64,000 nucleotides of DNA from JAVEDQ01 sp963783105 (GTDB lineage: Bacteria; Actinomycetota; Actinomycetes; Frankiales; Frankiaceae), in the NCBI GenBank assembly GCA_963783105.1, contig CAWAMI010000007.1:434001-498000 (forward strand), given 5' to 3'. The notes beneath the pieces are model-generated. The model did no database searches. It saw only the letters and a program-made list of their open reading frames with translations, and had not been told where the DNA came from. Shown in pieces: positions 32,235-41,080 of the stretch. The position numbers and the translations under genes were made by a program. How positions within the stretch are numbered: position 1 is the stretch's first letter; the number at the start of each line of letters is the position of its first letter.

Positions 32235-33358
32235 GCCGTGGGCGCACGCTGACCGTGGAGGCCGACGGCGGCTCGCGCGGCAACCCGGGGCCGGCCGGCT
32301 ACGGCGCGCTGGTCCGCGAGGGGTCGCTGGTGTTGGCCGAGCGCGCGGCGTCCATCGGCAACGCCACCAACAACGTCGCCGAGTACCGGGGCCTGATCGC
32401 CGGGCTCCAGGCCGCGTCCGAGATCGATCCGCAGGCCGACCTCGAGGTCCGGATGGACTCGAAGCTCGTCGTCGAGCAGATGAGCGGGCGGTGGAAGGTC
32501 AAGCACCCGGACATGCGTCCGCTCGCCTCCGAGGCCTCCGAGCTCGTGCGACGCTTCCCGCGGGTCAGCTTCACCTGGATCCCGCGGTCGCAGAACGCCG
32601 CGGCCGACCGGCTGGCGAACGAGGCGATGGACGCCGCCGCCGAGGGGCGGGACTGGCTGCCGAGCACGCCGCAAGCGCCCGACCCGGAGCCATTCCTCGA
32701 GGAATCGGAGCCCACGCCGCAGGAGTCGGCGCGGGCCGGTGAACGTCCACCCGGCTGGATGGCGCCCTCGGGCCCGCCGACCCGGACGCTGCTGCTCCGG
32801 CACGGGCAGACGTCGCACTCGGTCCGCCGGGTCTTCAGCGGCTCCAGCGATCCGATGCTGACCCCGGACGGCCGCGCGCAGGCGCGGGCGGCGGCGAAGC
32901 GGCTGGCGGGCATCGCTTACGACGTGGTCGTCGCCAGCCCGCGACGCCGGGCCATCGCCACCGCCGAGACCCTCGGCAGGGACGTCCTCGTCGACGACCG
33001 GTTCCGCGAGACGGACTTCGGCGACTGGGAGGGTCGCAGCTTCGCGGAGGTCCGCGAGGAGTGGCCCGAGGAGATGGCGGCGTGGCTCTCGGACGAGAAG
33101 GTCGCCCCGCCCGGCGGCGAGTCGTTCGCCGAGACCGAGATGCGCGTCCGGGAGGCGCTGGACGACCTCCGCGAGCGCTACGCCGGCAGCACGGTCGTCG
33201 TCGTCAGTCACGTGACGCCGATCAAGACGCTCGTGCGGCTCGCGCTCGACGCCCCGCCGTCCGCGCTGTACCGGCTGCACCTCGACCTGTGCTCGCTGTC
33301 GACGATCGACTGGTACTCGGACGGCCCGGCCGTTCTGCGGGGCTTCAACGCCGTCTGA
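32231..33358 (+). CDS. Bifunctional RNase H / acid phosphatase
   Basis: 375 residues. Residues 1-135 are RNase H type I with catalytic acids in VEADGGSRGNPGPAGYGALV, NNVAEYRGLIAGLQAA, VRMDSKLVVEQMSG and QNAAADRLANEAMD. After a proline-rich linker, residues 185-375 are a histidine phosphatase (LLLRHGQTSHSVRRVFSGSS, ETDFGDWEGRSFAEVREEWP, VVVSHVTPIKTLVR). In Mycobacterium tuberculosis the orthologue Rv2228c removes RNA from hybrids, and the phosphatase part has CobC-like activity. ATG 32231 overlaps the preceding stop. It is the last gene of the trio. Confidence 0.94.
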   Translation: MSRGRTLTVEADGGSRGNPGPAGYGALVREGSLVLAERAASIGNATNNVAEYRGLIAGLQAASEIDPQADLEVRMDSKLVVEQMSGRWKVKHPDMRPLASEASELVRRFPRVSFTWIPRSQNAAADRLANEAMDAAAEGRDWLPSTPQAPDPEPFLEESEPTPQESARAGERPPGWMAPSGPPTRTLLLRHGQTSHSVRRVFSGSSDPMLTPDGRAQARAAAKRLAGIAYDVVVASPRRRAIATAETLGRDVLVDDRFRETDFGDWEGRSFAEVREEWPEEMAAWLSDEKVAPPGGESFAETEMRVREALDDLRERYAGSTVVVVSHVTPIKTLVRLALDAPPSALYRLHLDLCSLSTIDWYSDGPAVLRGFNAV

Positions 33359-33385
33359 GCGGTGAGCGAGCGCGTCTCCGGTCGA

Positions 33386-33871
33386 TCAGCGCGGGCCGCG
33401 TCGGATCTGCCGCAGCTCGCGCTTCGCCTTCAGCGCGGGGATGAGCCCGAGGAACAGGCCAATGAGAAAGCCGGCGGCGAGTGCGATGCCGAGCGCGGCG
33501 GCGATCGACAGCGACTTCGAGGTCCCGAAGAAGTCGATCGTCGTTTTGTCCGTGTTCTGCGCGATGAACACGGCAACGGCGACGGCGATGATCGCGGCGA
33601 TCAGGGTGAGCAGGTAGGTGAACCAGCCTGGTCCCTGCTTCGCCCGTCCACCGCGGCCGGTGTCCTGCGGCTGCCCGGCGCCGGGGGAGCCCGCCGGGTA
33701 GCCGCCGGCCGGCGCTCCAGGCTGACCCGGCTGACCCGGCTGACCCGGCTGACCCGGCTGACCCGGGTACCCGGCGGCATCGGAACCGCCGGTGGGGAAA
33801 GTCCTGGTCGGCTGCGGGCCCCCCTGGCCGGGCTGGTTCGGGCCGTACGGGGGCTGTCCGGGCTGCGTCAT
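33386..33871 (-). CDS. LapA-domain membrane protein with GQP repeat
   Basis: 161 residues. The N-terminal 85 are Gly/Pro/Gln-rich and include five GQP units encoded by a perfect 9-base repeat at 33722-33767. Two membrane helices follow (WFTYLLTLIAAIIAVAVAVF and LGIALAAGFLIGLFLGLIPA), with QNTDKTTIDFFG between them and a basic end (KAKRELRQIRRGPR). This is the LapA-type domain of inner-membrane proteins. ATG 33871 lies just before the RNase P RNA gene, and the open frame beyond it is antisense to that RNA. Function in actinobacteria is unknown. Confidence 0.82.
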   Translation of the reverse strand: MTQPGQPPYGPNQPGQGGPQPTRTFPTGGSDAAGYPGQPGQPGQPGQPGQPGAPAGGYPAGSPGAGQPQDTGRGGRAKQGPGWFTYLLTLIAAIIAVAVAVFIAQNTDKTTIDFFGTSKSLSIAAALGIALAAGFLIGLFLGLIPALKAKRELRQIRRGPR

Positions 33872-33900
33872 GAGCCGGAGCGTAATATCCGCGGCACGGT

Positions 33901-34304
<404 letters not shown>

Positions 34305-34341
34305 ACCCCAACAGCGTTTCCGCAGGCCAACGACCCGACAG

Positions 34342-34620
34342 TCACCTACTCACAAGCGGCAGGCCGTGGTGAGGCGTCGGAGCCGTGTGACCCAGCACCA
34401 GGTCGACTGCAGCACGGGTGCTGTCCTCCGAGTCGGGCCAGAGGTGGCCGTAGGTGTCGAGGGCGCTCTTATGTCCCAGCCGCACCTGCACGACCTTCAC
34501 GGACTCGCCATGAGCGATCAGGAGGCTGGCGTAGTAGTGGCGGAGATCGTGGAAGCCGATTGTCTCGGCCAGGCCGCTCTCCGAGCGTGATGCGCCGGGC
34601 AGGGACCATCCGTGCTCAGC
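34342..34620 (-). pseudogene. Tyrosine integrase C-terminal remnant
   Basis: The minus strand reads GLAETIGFHDLRHYYASLLI, then AHGESVKVVQVRLGHKSALD and TYGHLWPDSEDSTRAAVDLV, and stops at 34342. This is the catalytic end of a phage-type integrase: R and H in HDLRH, H in LGHKS, and the nucleophile Tyr in DTYGHLWP. Upstream an in-frame TGA appears about 90 codons before the end and no start or N-terminal domain is found, so only a fragment remains. It lies 38 bases from the 3' end of rnpB, suggesting that an element once integrated there. Confidence 0.8.
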
Positions 34621-34837
34621 ACATGGCAGTCACATTCGGTTGACCTTCATGTACCGATGGGCGGATGCTGCACCGGATTCTGGTCGACCGTGTCCAGTCC
34701 TCGCACGGGTCAACCCACGGGGTGCTCCGGTGTGCCCGGAACGAGGACTCGATGGCGTGCAGCGAGACCGAGAAGTGTTGCTCAGCGGGCATCCCGCCGG
34801 CCTGTCCAAGCGACGCGCCGCGGGCCGGCTGGGAACG

Positions 34838-35219
34838 GCGTTGTGCGAGGTGTTTCCGGGCAACGTCGCTCTGGTCGACCGCGGTGGCGTGATCGTGTCG
34901 GTGAACCGCCTGGCGACAGTTCGGATTGGAGGCCGGGGGCAACCCGACGGCCGGGCTCGGCATGAGCTACCTCGATGTCTGTGAGCGATCTGCGGCCGGC
35001 GGGGAGCCGGAGGCCCGAGAGGCCGCCGACCTTTTGTACGAGGCGTTGGAGGGGCGAGACCCCGGCCGCCGCCTCACGTACCGCTGTGGCGACGGCCGCT
35101 GGTTCAGCATGCAGGCCCTTCCGATCGCCGGTCCGCGCAGCGGAGCCCTGGTCACGAGGCGCTGCTTCGGGTCCGCGAACGACAGCCGGTCCGAGCAGCC
35201 CGATGACCGTGCCAGTTGA
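34838..35219 (+). pseudogene. Frameshifted PAS-domain fragment
   Basis: One frame reads FPGNVALVDRGGVIVSVNR near 34850-34910. The next continues the same fold with MEAGGNPTAGLGMSYLDVCE (34926), RLTYRCGDGRWFSMQALPIA and GPRSGALVT, and stops at 35219. Together they form a PAS sensor domain of the kind found before GGDEF or kinase modules. The frame changes between NR and the glycine stretch, around 34912, and the expected output domain is absent. It is a remnant within the decayed zone between rnpB and the CoA operon. Confidence 0.6.
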
Positions 35220-35261
35220 TCGACTCCTGAGCAGGACACGCCTCGTAGCGGAGGTGTTGTG

Positions 35262-36086
35262 ATGACCGACGACAGCCAGCTCGACAGTGACGTGAGCGGT
35301 GGTTCAGCGGGAGTCGACCCGGACGTCGTGCTCTACGAGGTCGACGGGCGCATCGCCACGATCACCCTGAACCGTCCGAAGCAGCGCAACTCCGTCTCAC
35401 CGGAGCTCGCGACCGCGCTCGGCGCCGCGATCGGGCGCTTCGAGGCCGACCCGGAGGTCTGGGTCGCGATCCTGACCGGTGCCGGTGGGGTGTTCTCCGC
35501 CGGCGCCGACCTCAAGGCCATCGCCGCCGGTCGTGGTGGGGAGCTGTCGGTCGAGCCGGGAGGCTTCGCCGGCTACGTCCGCTACCCCCGCACCAAGCCG
35601 GTGATCGCCGCGGTGCGCGGCTTCGCCCTGGCCGGGGGCACCGAGCTCGTGCTGGCCAGCGACATGGTCGTCGCGGGCACCGACACCTTCTTCGGCGTCC
35701 CCGAGGTGACCCGCGGCATCGTCGCGGCCGCCGGTGGTCTGTTCCGGCTGCCGCGGGTGCTGCCCCGGGCGCGGGCGCTCGAGCTCATCGCCACCGGCGA
35801 CCGGCTCGGTGCGGACGAGGCGCTGCGGCACGGGATGGTCAACGCCGTCGTGGAGCCCGACGAGGTGCTGCCGACCGCGCGAGCGCTTGCCGACAGGATC
35901 TGTGCCAACGCCCCGGTCGCGGTGCGGGAGAGCCTCGCGGTCGCTCGCCGCGCCGCCGAGCTGACCGAGGACGAGGCCTGGGAGCTGTCCGGCGAGGCGC
36001 GCAACCGCGTCATGGCGACCGAGGACGCAGCCGAGGGCCCGCGTGCCTTCGCCGAGAAGCGCCCCGCCGTGTGGAAGGGGCGCTGA
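35262..36086 (+). CDS. Enoyl-CoA hydratase/isomerase family protein
   Basis: 274 residues of the crotonase fold. ATITLNRPKQRNSVSPELAT, the oxyanion region GVFSAGADLKAIAAGRGG and GFALAGGTELVLASDMVVAG, and FGVPEVTRGIVAAAGGLFRL with the usual catalytic glutamates mark it. It probably hydrates or isomerises an enoyl-CoA in a degradation pathway. ATG 35262 has a GGAGG site; GTG 35259 directly before it is also possible. It is the first gene of an operon and ends one base before the dehydrogenase fusion. Confidence 0.92.
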   Translation: MTDDSQLDSDVSGGSAGVDPDVVLYEVDGRIATITLNRPKQRNSVSPELATALGAAIGRFEADPEVWVAILTGAGGVFSAGADLKAIAAGRGGELSVEPGGFAGYVRYPRTKPVIAAVRGFALAGGTELVLASDMVVAGTDTFFGVPEVTRGIVAAAGGLFRLPRVLPRARALELIATGDRLGADEALRHGMVNAVVEPDEVLPTARALADRICANAPVAVRESLAVARRAAELTEDEAWELSGEARNRVMATEDAAEGPRAFAEKRPAVWKGR

Positions 36087-36087
36087 C

Positions 36088-38286
36088 ATGGCTGGGACAC
36101 CGGCTCAGGAGCACCCGAACGGCACACCGACCGTCCGCACCGTCGCCGTCCTCGGCGCCGGTCTGATCGGTGCGTCGTGGGTGACGCTGTTCGCAGCGCA
36201 CGACCTCGACGTACGCCTCTGGGACCCCCGGGACGTCCGCGAGGAGGTGCGTTCGAGCGTGCACCAGTTCGCGGCGACCGTGCCCGGCGGGCCGTACGAC
36301 CCCGAGACCCTGCTCGGCCGCATCGCGATCGTCGACACCGTCGAGGACGCGGTCAGCGGAGCCGATCTCGTGCAGGAGAACGGCCCGGAGCGGCTCGCCG
36401 TCAAGCGCGAGCTCTACGCCCAGGTCGAGGCCGCCGTCGGGCCCGAGGTGCTCATCTGCTCCTCGACGTCGGGCATCATGCCGACCGACCTCGCCGCCGA
36501 GATGGCCCATCCCGAGCGGTTGCTCGTCGGCCACCCGTTCAACCCGCCGCACGTCATCCCGCTGGTCGAGATCGTGCCGGGGGAGAAGACCGCGGGCTGG
36601 GTGGTCGAGGCGGCGAGCGCGTTCTACCGCAGCCTCGGCAAGTCGCCGGTCACGCTGCACAAGGAGATGCCGGGCTTCGTCGCCAACCGCCTGCAGTCGG
36701 CGGTGTTCAAGGAGTCGGTGCACCTCGTGCTCGAGGGTGTCGTGTCGCTGGAGGAACTCGACACGATCATGACCGAGTCGCTGGGGGCGCGCTGGGCGAC
36801 CGCCGGGCCGTTCCGCAGCATGCACCTCGGCGGCGGCCCCGGCGGGCTGCGGCACATGCTCGAGCACCTCGGCCCTGGGATGCAGCGGCGCTGGAAGTCG
36901 CTCGGCCAGCCGGAACTGACGCCGGAGACGGTCGAGTTCCTCTCTACCGAGACCGAGAAGCGCTTCGCGGGCCGGAGCTACGAGACGCTCACGCAGGAGC
37001 GTGACGTGGCCCAGCTCGGCGTGCTCGCCGGCCGGTCCGCGCCCCCCGCGGTGAGCGGGACGGCTACGGGTTCTGGGACCTTCGGGGCCCTGTCGCCGCT
37101 GCCCGGCGACTTCTACGGCTACGAGGACCTGCTCGCCGCCGAGGACCAGGAGGTACTGCTCCGCGTCCGCGACTTCATGGAGCGTGAGGTCCGGCCCATC
37201 GCCAACGACCAGTGGGCGGCCTCGGAGTTCCCGCACCACCTCATCGAGAAGATCGGTGACCTCGGGATCGTCGGACTCGGCTACGACCACACGACCGGCC
37301 CCGTGAGCCGCCCCGGCCGCAGTCGGCTGCTGACCGGCTTCATGTCCCTGGAGATGTCGCGGGTCGACACCTCGATGGCGACCTTCTTCGGCGTCCACTC
37401 CGGGCTCGCGGTGGCGGCCATCGTCACCTGCGCGTCGGACGAGCAGAAGGCGCGTTGGCTGCCCGAGATGTACACGCTGCGCAAGGTCGGTGCCTTCGCG
37501 CTGACCGAGCGCGACGGCGGCTCCGACGTCGCCGGGCACATGAACACCACCGCGCGACGCGACGGCGAGGAATGGGTGCTCAACGGCGACAAGCGCTGGA
37601 TCGGCAACGGCACCTTCGCCGACCTCGTCGTCGTCTGGGCCCGGGACGAGGAGGACGACCAGGTCAAGGGCTTCGTCGTCGAGACGGACCGGGGCGACGG
37701 CCCGGAGGGCTTCACGGCCGAGAAGATGGCCGGCAAGCTCACCCTCCGCACCGTGCAGAACGCCGACATCAGCCTGCGCGACGTCCGTGTCCCGGACGCG
37801 AACCGGCTCGCCCACGCCAACTCGTTCAGGGACACCAGCCGGGTGCTGCGGCTCTCCCGCGGCGGCGTGGCCTGGAACGCGGTCGGCTGCATGATGGGCG
37901 CCTACGAGAGCGCCTTGGCCTACGCCGGCGAGCGGCAGCAGTTCGGCCGTCCGATCGCGAAGTTCCAGCTGATCCAGGATCACCTGGTGACGATGCTCGG
38001 CAACGTCACGTCCTCGCTCGGGATGGCGGTGCGCACCGCGCAGCTGCAGGACCAGGAGCGCTGCACCGACGAGCAGGCGTCGCTGGCCAAGCTGTTCTGC
38101 ACCGTGCGGCTGCGGGAAGCGGTCGCCCGCGGCCGGGAGTTGATGGGCGGCAACGGCATGCTGCTCGAGCACGATCTCGTCCGCTTCTGGAACGACGCCG
38201 AGGCGCTCTACTCCTACGAGGGCACCCGCGAGATCAACACCCTCATCGTCGGGCGGGCCATCACCGGCCACGGCGCCTTCGTATGA
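36088..38286 (+). CDS. 3-Hydroxyacyl-CoA dehydrogenase fused to acyl-CoA dehydrogenase
   Basis: 732 residues in one uninterrupted frame. Residues 15-325 are an NAD-dependent hydroxyacyl-CoA dehydrogenase of the carnitine dehydrogenase/lambda-crystallin type: TVAVLGAGLIGASWVTLFAA, DLVQENGPERLAVKRELYAQ, HPFNPPHVIPLVEIVPG and GFVANRLQSAVFKESVH. A linker of about 25 residues (SAPPAVSGTATGSGTFGAL) leads to a complete acyl-CoA dehydrogenase (345-732): GDFYGYEDLLAAEDQEVLLR, AFALTERDGGSDVAGHMNTT, and YSYEGTREINTLIVGRAITG with the catalytic Glu. The two normally act at different steps of beta-oxidation. The start ATG 36088 follows the hydratase stop by one base. Confidence 0.9.
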   Translation: MAGTPAQEHPNGTPTVRTVAVLGAGLIGASWVTLFAAHDLDVRLWDPRDVREEVRSSVHQFAATVPGGPYDPETLLGRIAIVDTVEDAVSGADLVQENGPERLAVKRELYAQVEAAVGPEVLICSSTSGIMPTDLAAEMAHPERLLVGHPFNPPHVIPLVEIVPGEKTAGWVVEAASAFYRSLGKSPVTLHKEMPGFVANRLQSAVFKESVHLVLEGVVSLEELDTIMTESLGARWATAGPFRSMHLGGGPGGLRHMLEHLGPGMQRRWKSLGQPELTPETVEFLSTETEKRFAGRSYETLTQERDVAQLGVLAGRSAPPAVSGTATGSGTFGALSPLPGDFYGYEDLLAAEDQEVLLRVRDFMEREVRPIANDQWAASEFPHHLIEKIGDLGIVGLGYDHTTGPVSRPGRSRLLTGFMSLEMSRVDTSMATFFGVHSGLAVAAIVTCASDEQKARWLPEMYTLRKVGAFALTERDGGSDVAGHMNTTARRDGEEWVLNGDKRWIGNGTFADLVVVWARDEEDDQVKGFVVETDRGDGPEGFTAEKMAGKLTLRTVQNADISLRDVRVPDANRLAHANSFRDTSRVLRLSRGGVAWNAVGCMMGAYESALAYAGERQQFGRPIAKFQLIQDHLVTMLGNVTSSLGMAVRTAQLQDQERCTDEQASLAKLFCTVRLREAVARGRELMGGNGMLLEHDLVRFWNDAEALYSYEGTREINTLIVGRAITGHGAFV

Positions 38287-38352
38287 CGGCTTTCGTCTGA
38301 CGCCGGCACTCCCGGCGATCCCCTCAGCGTTCCCCCAGCAAGGAGTCCCATC

Positions 38353-39102
38353 GTGCGTATCGAGGACGTCCGCCGCCAGACCGCCACCCCGCTCGGCGCC
38401 CCCGCCTTCCCGGGCGGGCCTGCCTACCGGTTCGTGGACCGTGAGTACCTCAACATCGTCTACCGCACCGACGTCGACGCGATGCGGGCCGTTGTCCCCG
38501 AGCCGCTCGCCGTCGGGGACCCGCTGGTCAAGTTCGAGGTCATGAAGATGCCAAACGTGACGGGCCTCGGCAGCTTCACCGAGTCAGGCCAGGTGCTGCG
38601 CGTCGAGTACGAGGGTCAGCCCGCCGACTACCTGCACGCGATGTACGTCGACAGCCTCGCCTCCATCGCCAGCGGCCGCGAGATCAGCGCCTACCCCAAG
38701 AAGCTCGGCGCCCCGTCGCTCTACGTCGACTCCGACACTCTCGTCGGCACCCTCGATTACGGCACGCTGCGCATAGCCACCGCGACGATGGGATTCAAGC
38801 ACCGCCTGCTCGCCGAGGACGAGGCGCGCGCGGAGATCACCGCGCCGACCTACGCGCTGAAGATCATTCCTGGCTACGACCGGAGGCCACGGGTCCTGGA
38901 GCTGGTCCGCAGCCAGATCACCGACATCACCATCAAGGAGGCGTGGAAGGGGCCGGCGCGGCTGCAACTGTTCGAGCATGCACTGGCCCCGCTCGCAGAC
39001 CTACCGGTGCGCGAGATCGTCTCGGCCAGCCACATCCGCGTCGACCTGACCCTGGGCCGGTTCGCGCCGGTGTTCGACTACCTGAAGGAGGCGGACGCAT
39101 GA
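38353..39102 (+). CDS. Acetoacetate decarboxylase-family protein
   Basis: 249 residues. The active-site segment REISAYPKKLGAPSLYVDSD keeps both lysines; in clostridial acetoacetate decarboxylase the first forms the Schiff base and the second tunes its pKa. LDYGTLRIATATMGFKHRLL and YALKIIPGYDRRPRVLELVR complete the family pattern. It probably decarboxylates a beta-keto acid, or acts on a related keto compound. GTG 38353 has an AAGGAG site. It sits in the operon between the dehydrogenase fusion and the CoA-transferase, whose start overlaps its stop (ATGA). Confidence 0.92.
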   Translation: MRIEDVRRQTATPLGAPAFPGGPAYRFVDREYLNIVYRTDVDAMRAVVPEPLAVGDPLVKFEVMKMPNVTGLGSFTESGQVLRVEYEGQPADYLHAMYVDSLASIASGREISAYPKKLGAPSLYVDSDTLVGTLDYGTLRIATATMGFKHRLLAEDEARAEITAPTYALKIIPGYDRRPRVLELVRSQITDITIKEAWKGPARLQLFEHALAPLADLPVREIVSASHIRVDLTLGRFAPVFDYLKEADA

Positions 39103-40310
39103 CCGACGCACTCGAGGGCGTGCGGGTCATCGAGCTCGCCGGGTGGATGGCTGCCCCGGGTGCCGGCGCCATGATGGCCGACCTCGGCGCTGACGTCGTG
39201 AAGGTCGAGCCGCTGCGCGGCGACGCGATGCGCGGCGCGATCCGGCAGCCCGAGGTCACCGACCGGCCCCCGGTCGACGCGGCGTTCCAGCACGACAACC
39301 GCGGCAAGCGCGGCATCGCCGTCGCGGTGAACAAGGCCGAGGGCGCCGACCTCGTCCGCCGGCTGGCCGCCGGCGCCGATGTCTTCCTGTGCAACCTGCT
39401 GCCGCGGCGGCAGGCCAAGTTCGGCCTGGACTCGGCGTCGCTGTTCGCGCTGAACCCGCGGCTCGTGCACGCCACCCTCACCGGCTACGGCGTCACCGGA
39501 CCCGACGTCGAGCGCGCCGGTTACGACATCACCGCCTACTTCGGTCGCGGCGGGATAATCGACTCGATGACCGAGCCGGGCAACCAGGCCCCCCGCATCC
39601 GCCCCGCGGTCGGCGACCATTCGGCGGCGCTCGCGCTGTTCGCCTCGATCCTCGCGGCGCTGCGGCTCGTCGAGAAGACGGGGGAGGGCCAGGTCGTCGA
39701 CGTCAGCCTGCTGCAGGCGGCGGCGTGGACGATGTCGACCGACCTCTCGGCGACGCTCGTCGACGGCGTGAACCCGCCGCGGACCGGGCGCCGGTCACGC
39801 AACCACGCCCTGCACGGGGCCTACCGCTGCGCCGACGACCGCTGGATCCTGCTGTTCATGCCCGAGGCCAAGTGGTGGCCGCTGTTCTGCGAGGCCGTGG
39901 GCCACCCCGAGTGGATCGAGGACCCCCGCTTCATCGACGTCCCGACCCGTCGGGCGAACATGTCGGCGGTCACCGACGTGATGGACCCGCTGTTCGCCGA
40001 GCGGACGTTGGTCGAATGGGGCGAGCTGTTCGACGAGCAGGGCTTCATCTGGGGTCCCGGCTCGACGATCGCCGACTTCGCGGCCGATCCCCAGGCGGAA
40101 GTCACCGGTCTGTTCCCGACCATCGAGCACCCGGACGGCCCGTTCCGCACCATCGGGTCGCCGCTGTCGATCTCGGGTGCCGACGTCCGGCCGCGAGGCC
40201 CGGCCCCTGAGATCGGTCAGCACACGATGGCCGTCCTCACCGAGCTGGGCCTCGACGAGACCGAGTTGGCCCGGCTGGCCGGCGACGGCATCGTCGCGGG
40301 TGCTCGCTGA
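39099..40310 (+). CDS. CaiB/BaiF (class III) CoA-transferase
   Basis: 403 residues. The N-terminus LEGVRVIELAGWMAAPGAGA, then MMADLGADVVKVEPLRGDAM, the catalytic region RPAVGDHSAALALFASILAA and GEGQVVDVSLLQAAAWTMST are typical class III CoA-transferase segments. Members move CoA between carboxylic acids, as in carnitine, formate or aromatic acid metabolism. ATG 39099 overlaps the decarboxylase stop. As the last gene of the operon it probably activates the pathway substrate. The 3' end overlaps the remains of a VOC gene on the other strand. Confidence 0.93.
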   Translation: MTDALEGVRVIELAGWMAAPGAGAMMADLGADVVKVEPLRGDAMRGAIRQPEVTDRPPVDAAFQHDNRGKRGIAVAVNKAEGADLVRRLAAGADVFLCNLLPRRQAKFGLDSASLFALNPRLVHATLTGYGVTGPDVERAGYDITAYFGRGGIIDSMTEPGNQAPRIRPAVGDHSAALALFASILAALRLVEKTGEGQVVDVSLLQAAAWTMSTDLSATLVDGVNPPRTGRRSRNHALHGAYRCADDRWILLFMPEAKWWPLFCEAVGHPEWIEDPRFIDVPTRRANMSAVTDVMDPLFAERTLVEWGELFDEQGFIWGPGSTIADFAADPQAEVTGLFPTIEHPDGPFRTIGSPLSISGADVRPRGPAPEIGQHTMAVLTELGLDETELARLAGDGIVAGAR

Positions 40311-40440
40311 TGCCGCCGGTGAACTCGACGCCGGCGCCCTGCAGCCGCGAGACCTCGTCGTCGAGGGAGCCCTCCGGCTGGAAGGTTATGACGGCGCCGC
40401 CGTCGGTCGCCCGCGCCGTGCCCTCTTCGTGACGGACCGG
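40300..40440 (-). pseudogene. VOC/glyoxalase-family fragment
   Basis: The minus strand reads GGAVITFQPEGSLDDEVSRL and then QGAGVEFTGGISEHP before running into the caiB 3' end. This is the middle of a vicinal-oxygen-chelate (glyoxalase/bleomycin-resistance type) domain, where TGGIS-HPWG normally precedes the metal-binding DPDGN segment. Neither end of the gene is present and no start is seen. It is a remnant, about 45 codons. Confidence 0.55.
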
Positions 40441-40523
40441 AACAAGACAGCGCGATGACCGGGTGGGGCCCGTTGCTGGTCACCTGGAGCTGCTCCGTAG
40501 AGGGCGAGGGGCTCAACGCTCGA

Positions 40524-40805
40524 TTACCAGTCGCTACCGCGAATGCGGCGGTCCATCAGGATGGCCCAGGTGTACGCCTGTCCCTGGCGGTCGGCGATGG
40601 CGCCTGGGCCGCCGACGGGCATGACGTCGGCGGCTTTCTCGAAGTTCGTCCGGGAGAGGGACCTGTTGATCTCTTTCCCGTTGCGGGTGATGAGCATGTA
40701 GTTGCCCGGCACCCGGTAGGTGAACGGAAGGCCGGTCTTCGTCTCGAAGGGCTCCCCGGCGTGCGAGCAGATGCGCTGCCAGACGCGCTCGAAGTCCACG
40801 CTCAT
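40524..40805 (-). CDS. Hypothetical protein
   Basis: 93 residues starting MSVDFERVWQRICSHAGEPF, with NYMLITRNGKEINRSLSRTN in the middle and ending WAILMDRRIRGSDW. It looks like a small folded protein with mixed helix and strand content. I do not recognise the family. The start overlaps the stop of another small open frame (40802-41032), so the two may form a unit. Composition is less biased than flanking genes, which could mean transfer. Confidence 0.6.
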   Translation of the reverse strand: MSVDFERVWQRICSHAGEPFETKTGLPFTYRVPGNYMLITRNGKEINRSLSRTNFEKAADVMPVGGPGAIADRQGQAYTWAILMDRRIRGSDW

Positions 40806-41032
40806 GCGGAGCCCTCGGGTTGGACTGAAGCCGAGTCATCAGACAGGGATGCCGTACTCGGCCACGGATGGGCCAAGAACCGTTCACTCACGGCCGGCAC
40901 CGCGTCAAGTGTCTCGGGCTGCTCCAATACGCCAGTGAACGGGATGCTCGGGTTCGACGAGGTCGTCACGAACGTGCTTCCGTTGTGGCTCGACACGCAG
41001 GCGTACCTGTTCGGGGACGCGCGACCGCACAT
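40802..41032 (-). CDS. Hypothetical protein, possible partner of the following small gene
   Basis: 76 residues starting MCGRASPNRYACVSSHNGST and ending SLSDDSASVQPEGSA. It is rich in serine and proline with no recognisable domain. The TGA overlaps the ATG of the gene at 40805, which supports translation of both. I see no ribosome site. It could instead be a non-coding leader; the call is weak. Confidence 0.35.
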   Translation of the reverse strand: MCGRASPNRYACVSSHNGSTFVTTSSNPSIPFTGVLEQPETLDAVPAVSERFLAHPWPSTASLSDDSASVQPEGSA

Positions 41033-41068
41033 GGGACCGGCACGGTCGTTACGGGCACCGCGATGCTC

Positions 41069-41074
41069 TAAACT
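41069..41074 (+). promoter_or_regulatory. Probable leaderless -10 box TAAACT of the regulator gene
   Basis: TAAACT fits TANNNT and ends 6 bases before GTG 41081. No ribosome site is present. The message of the iron-sulfur-type regulator is therefore probably leaderless. Confidence 0.55.
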
Positions 41075-41080
41075 CCCGAC

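Noticed and set aside
34616..34963. Open frames of about 75-115 residues after the integrase fragment
   Set aside because: Several frames on both strands are open with no ribosome site or family likeness; only the PAS motifs are credible.
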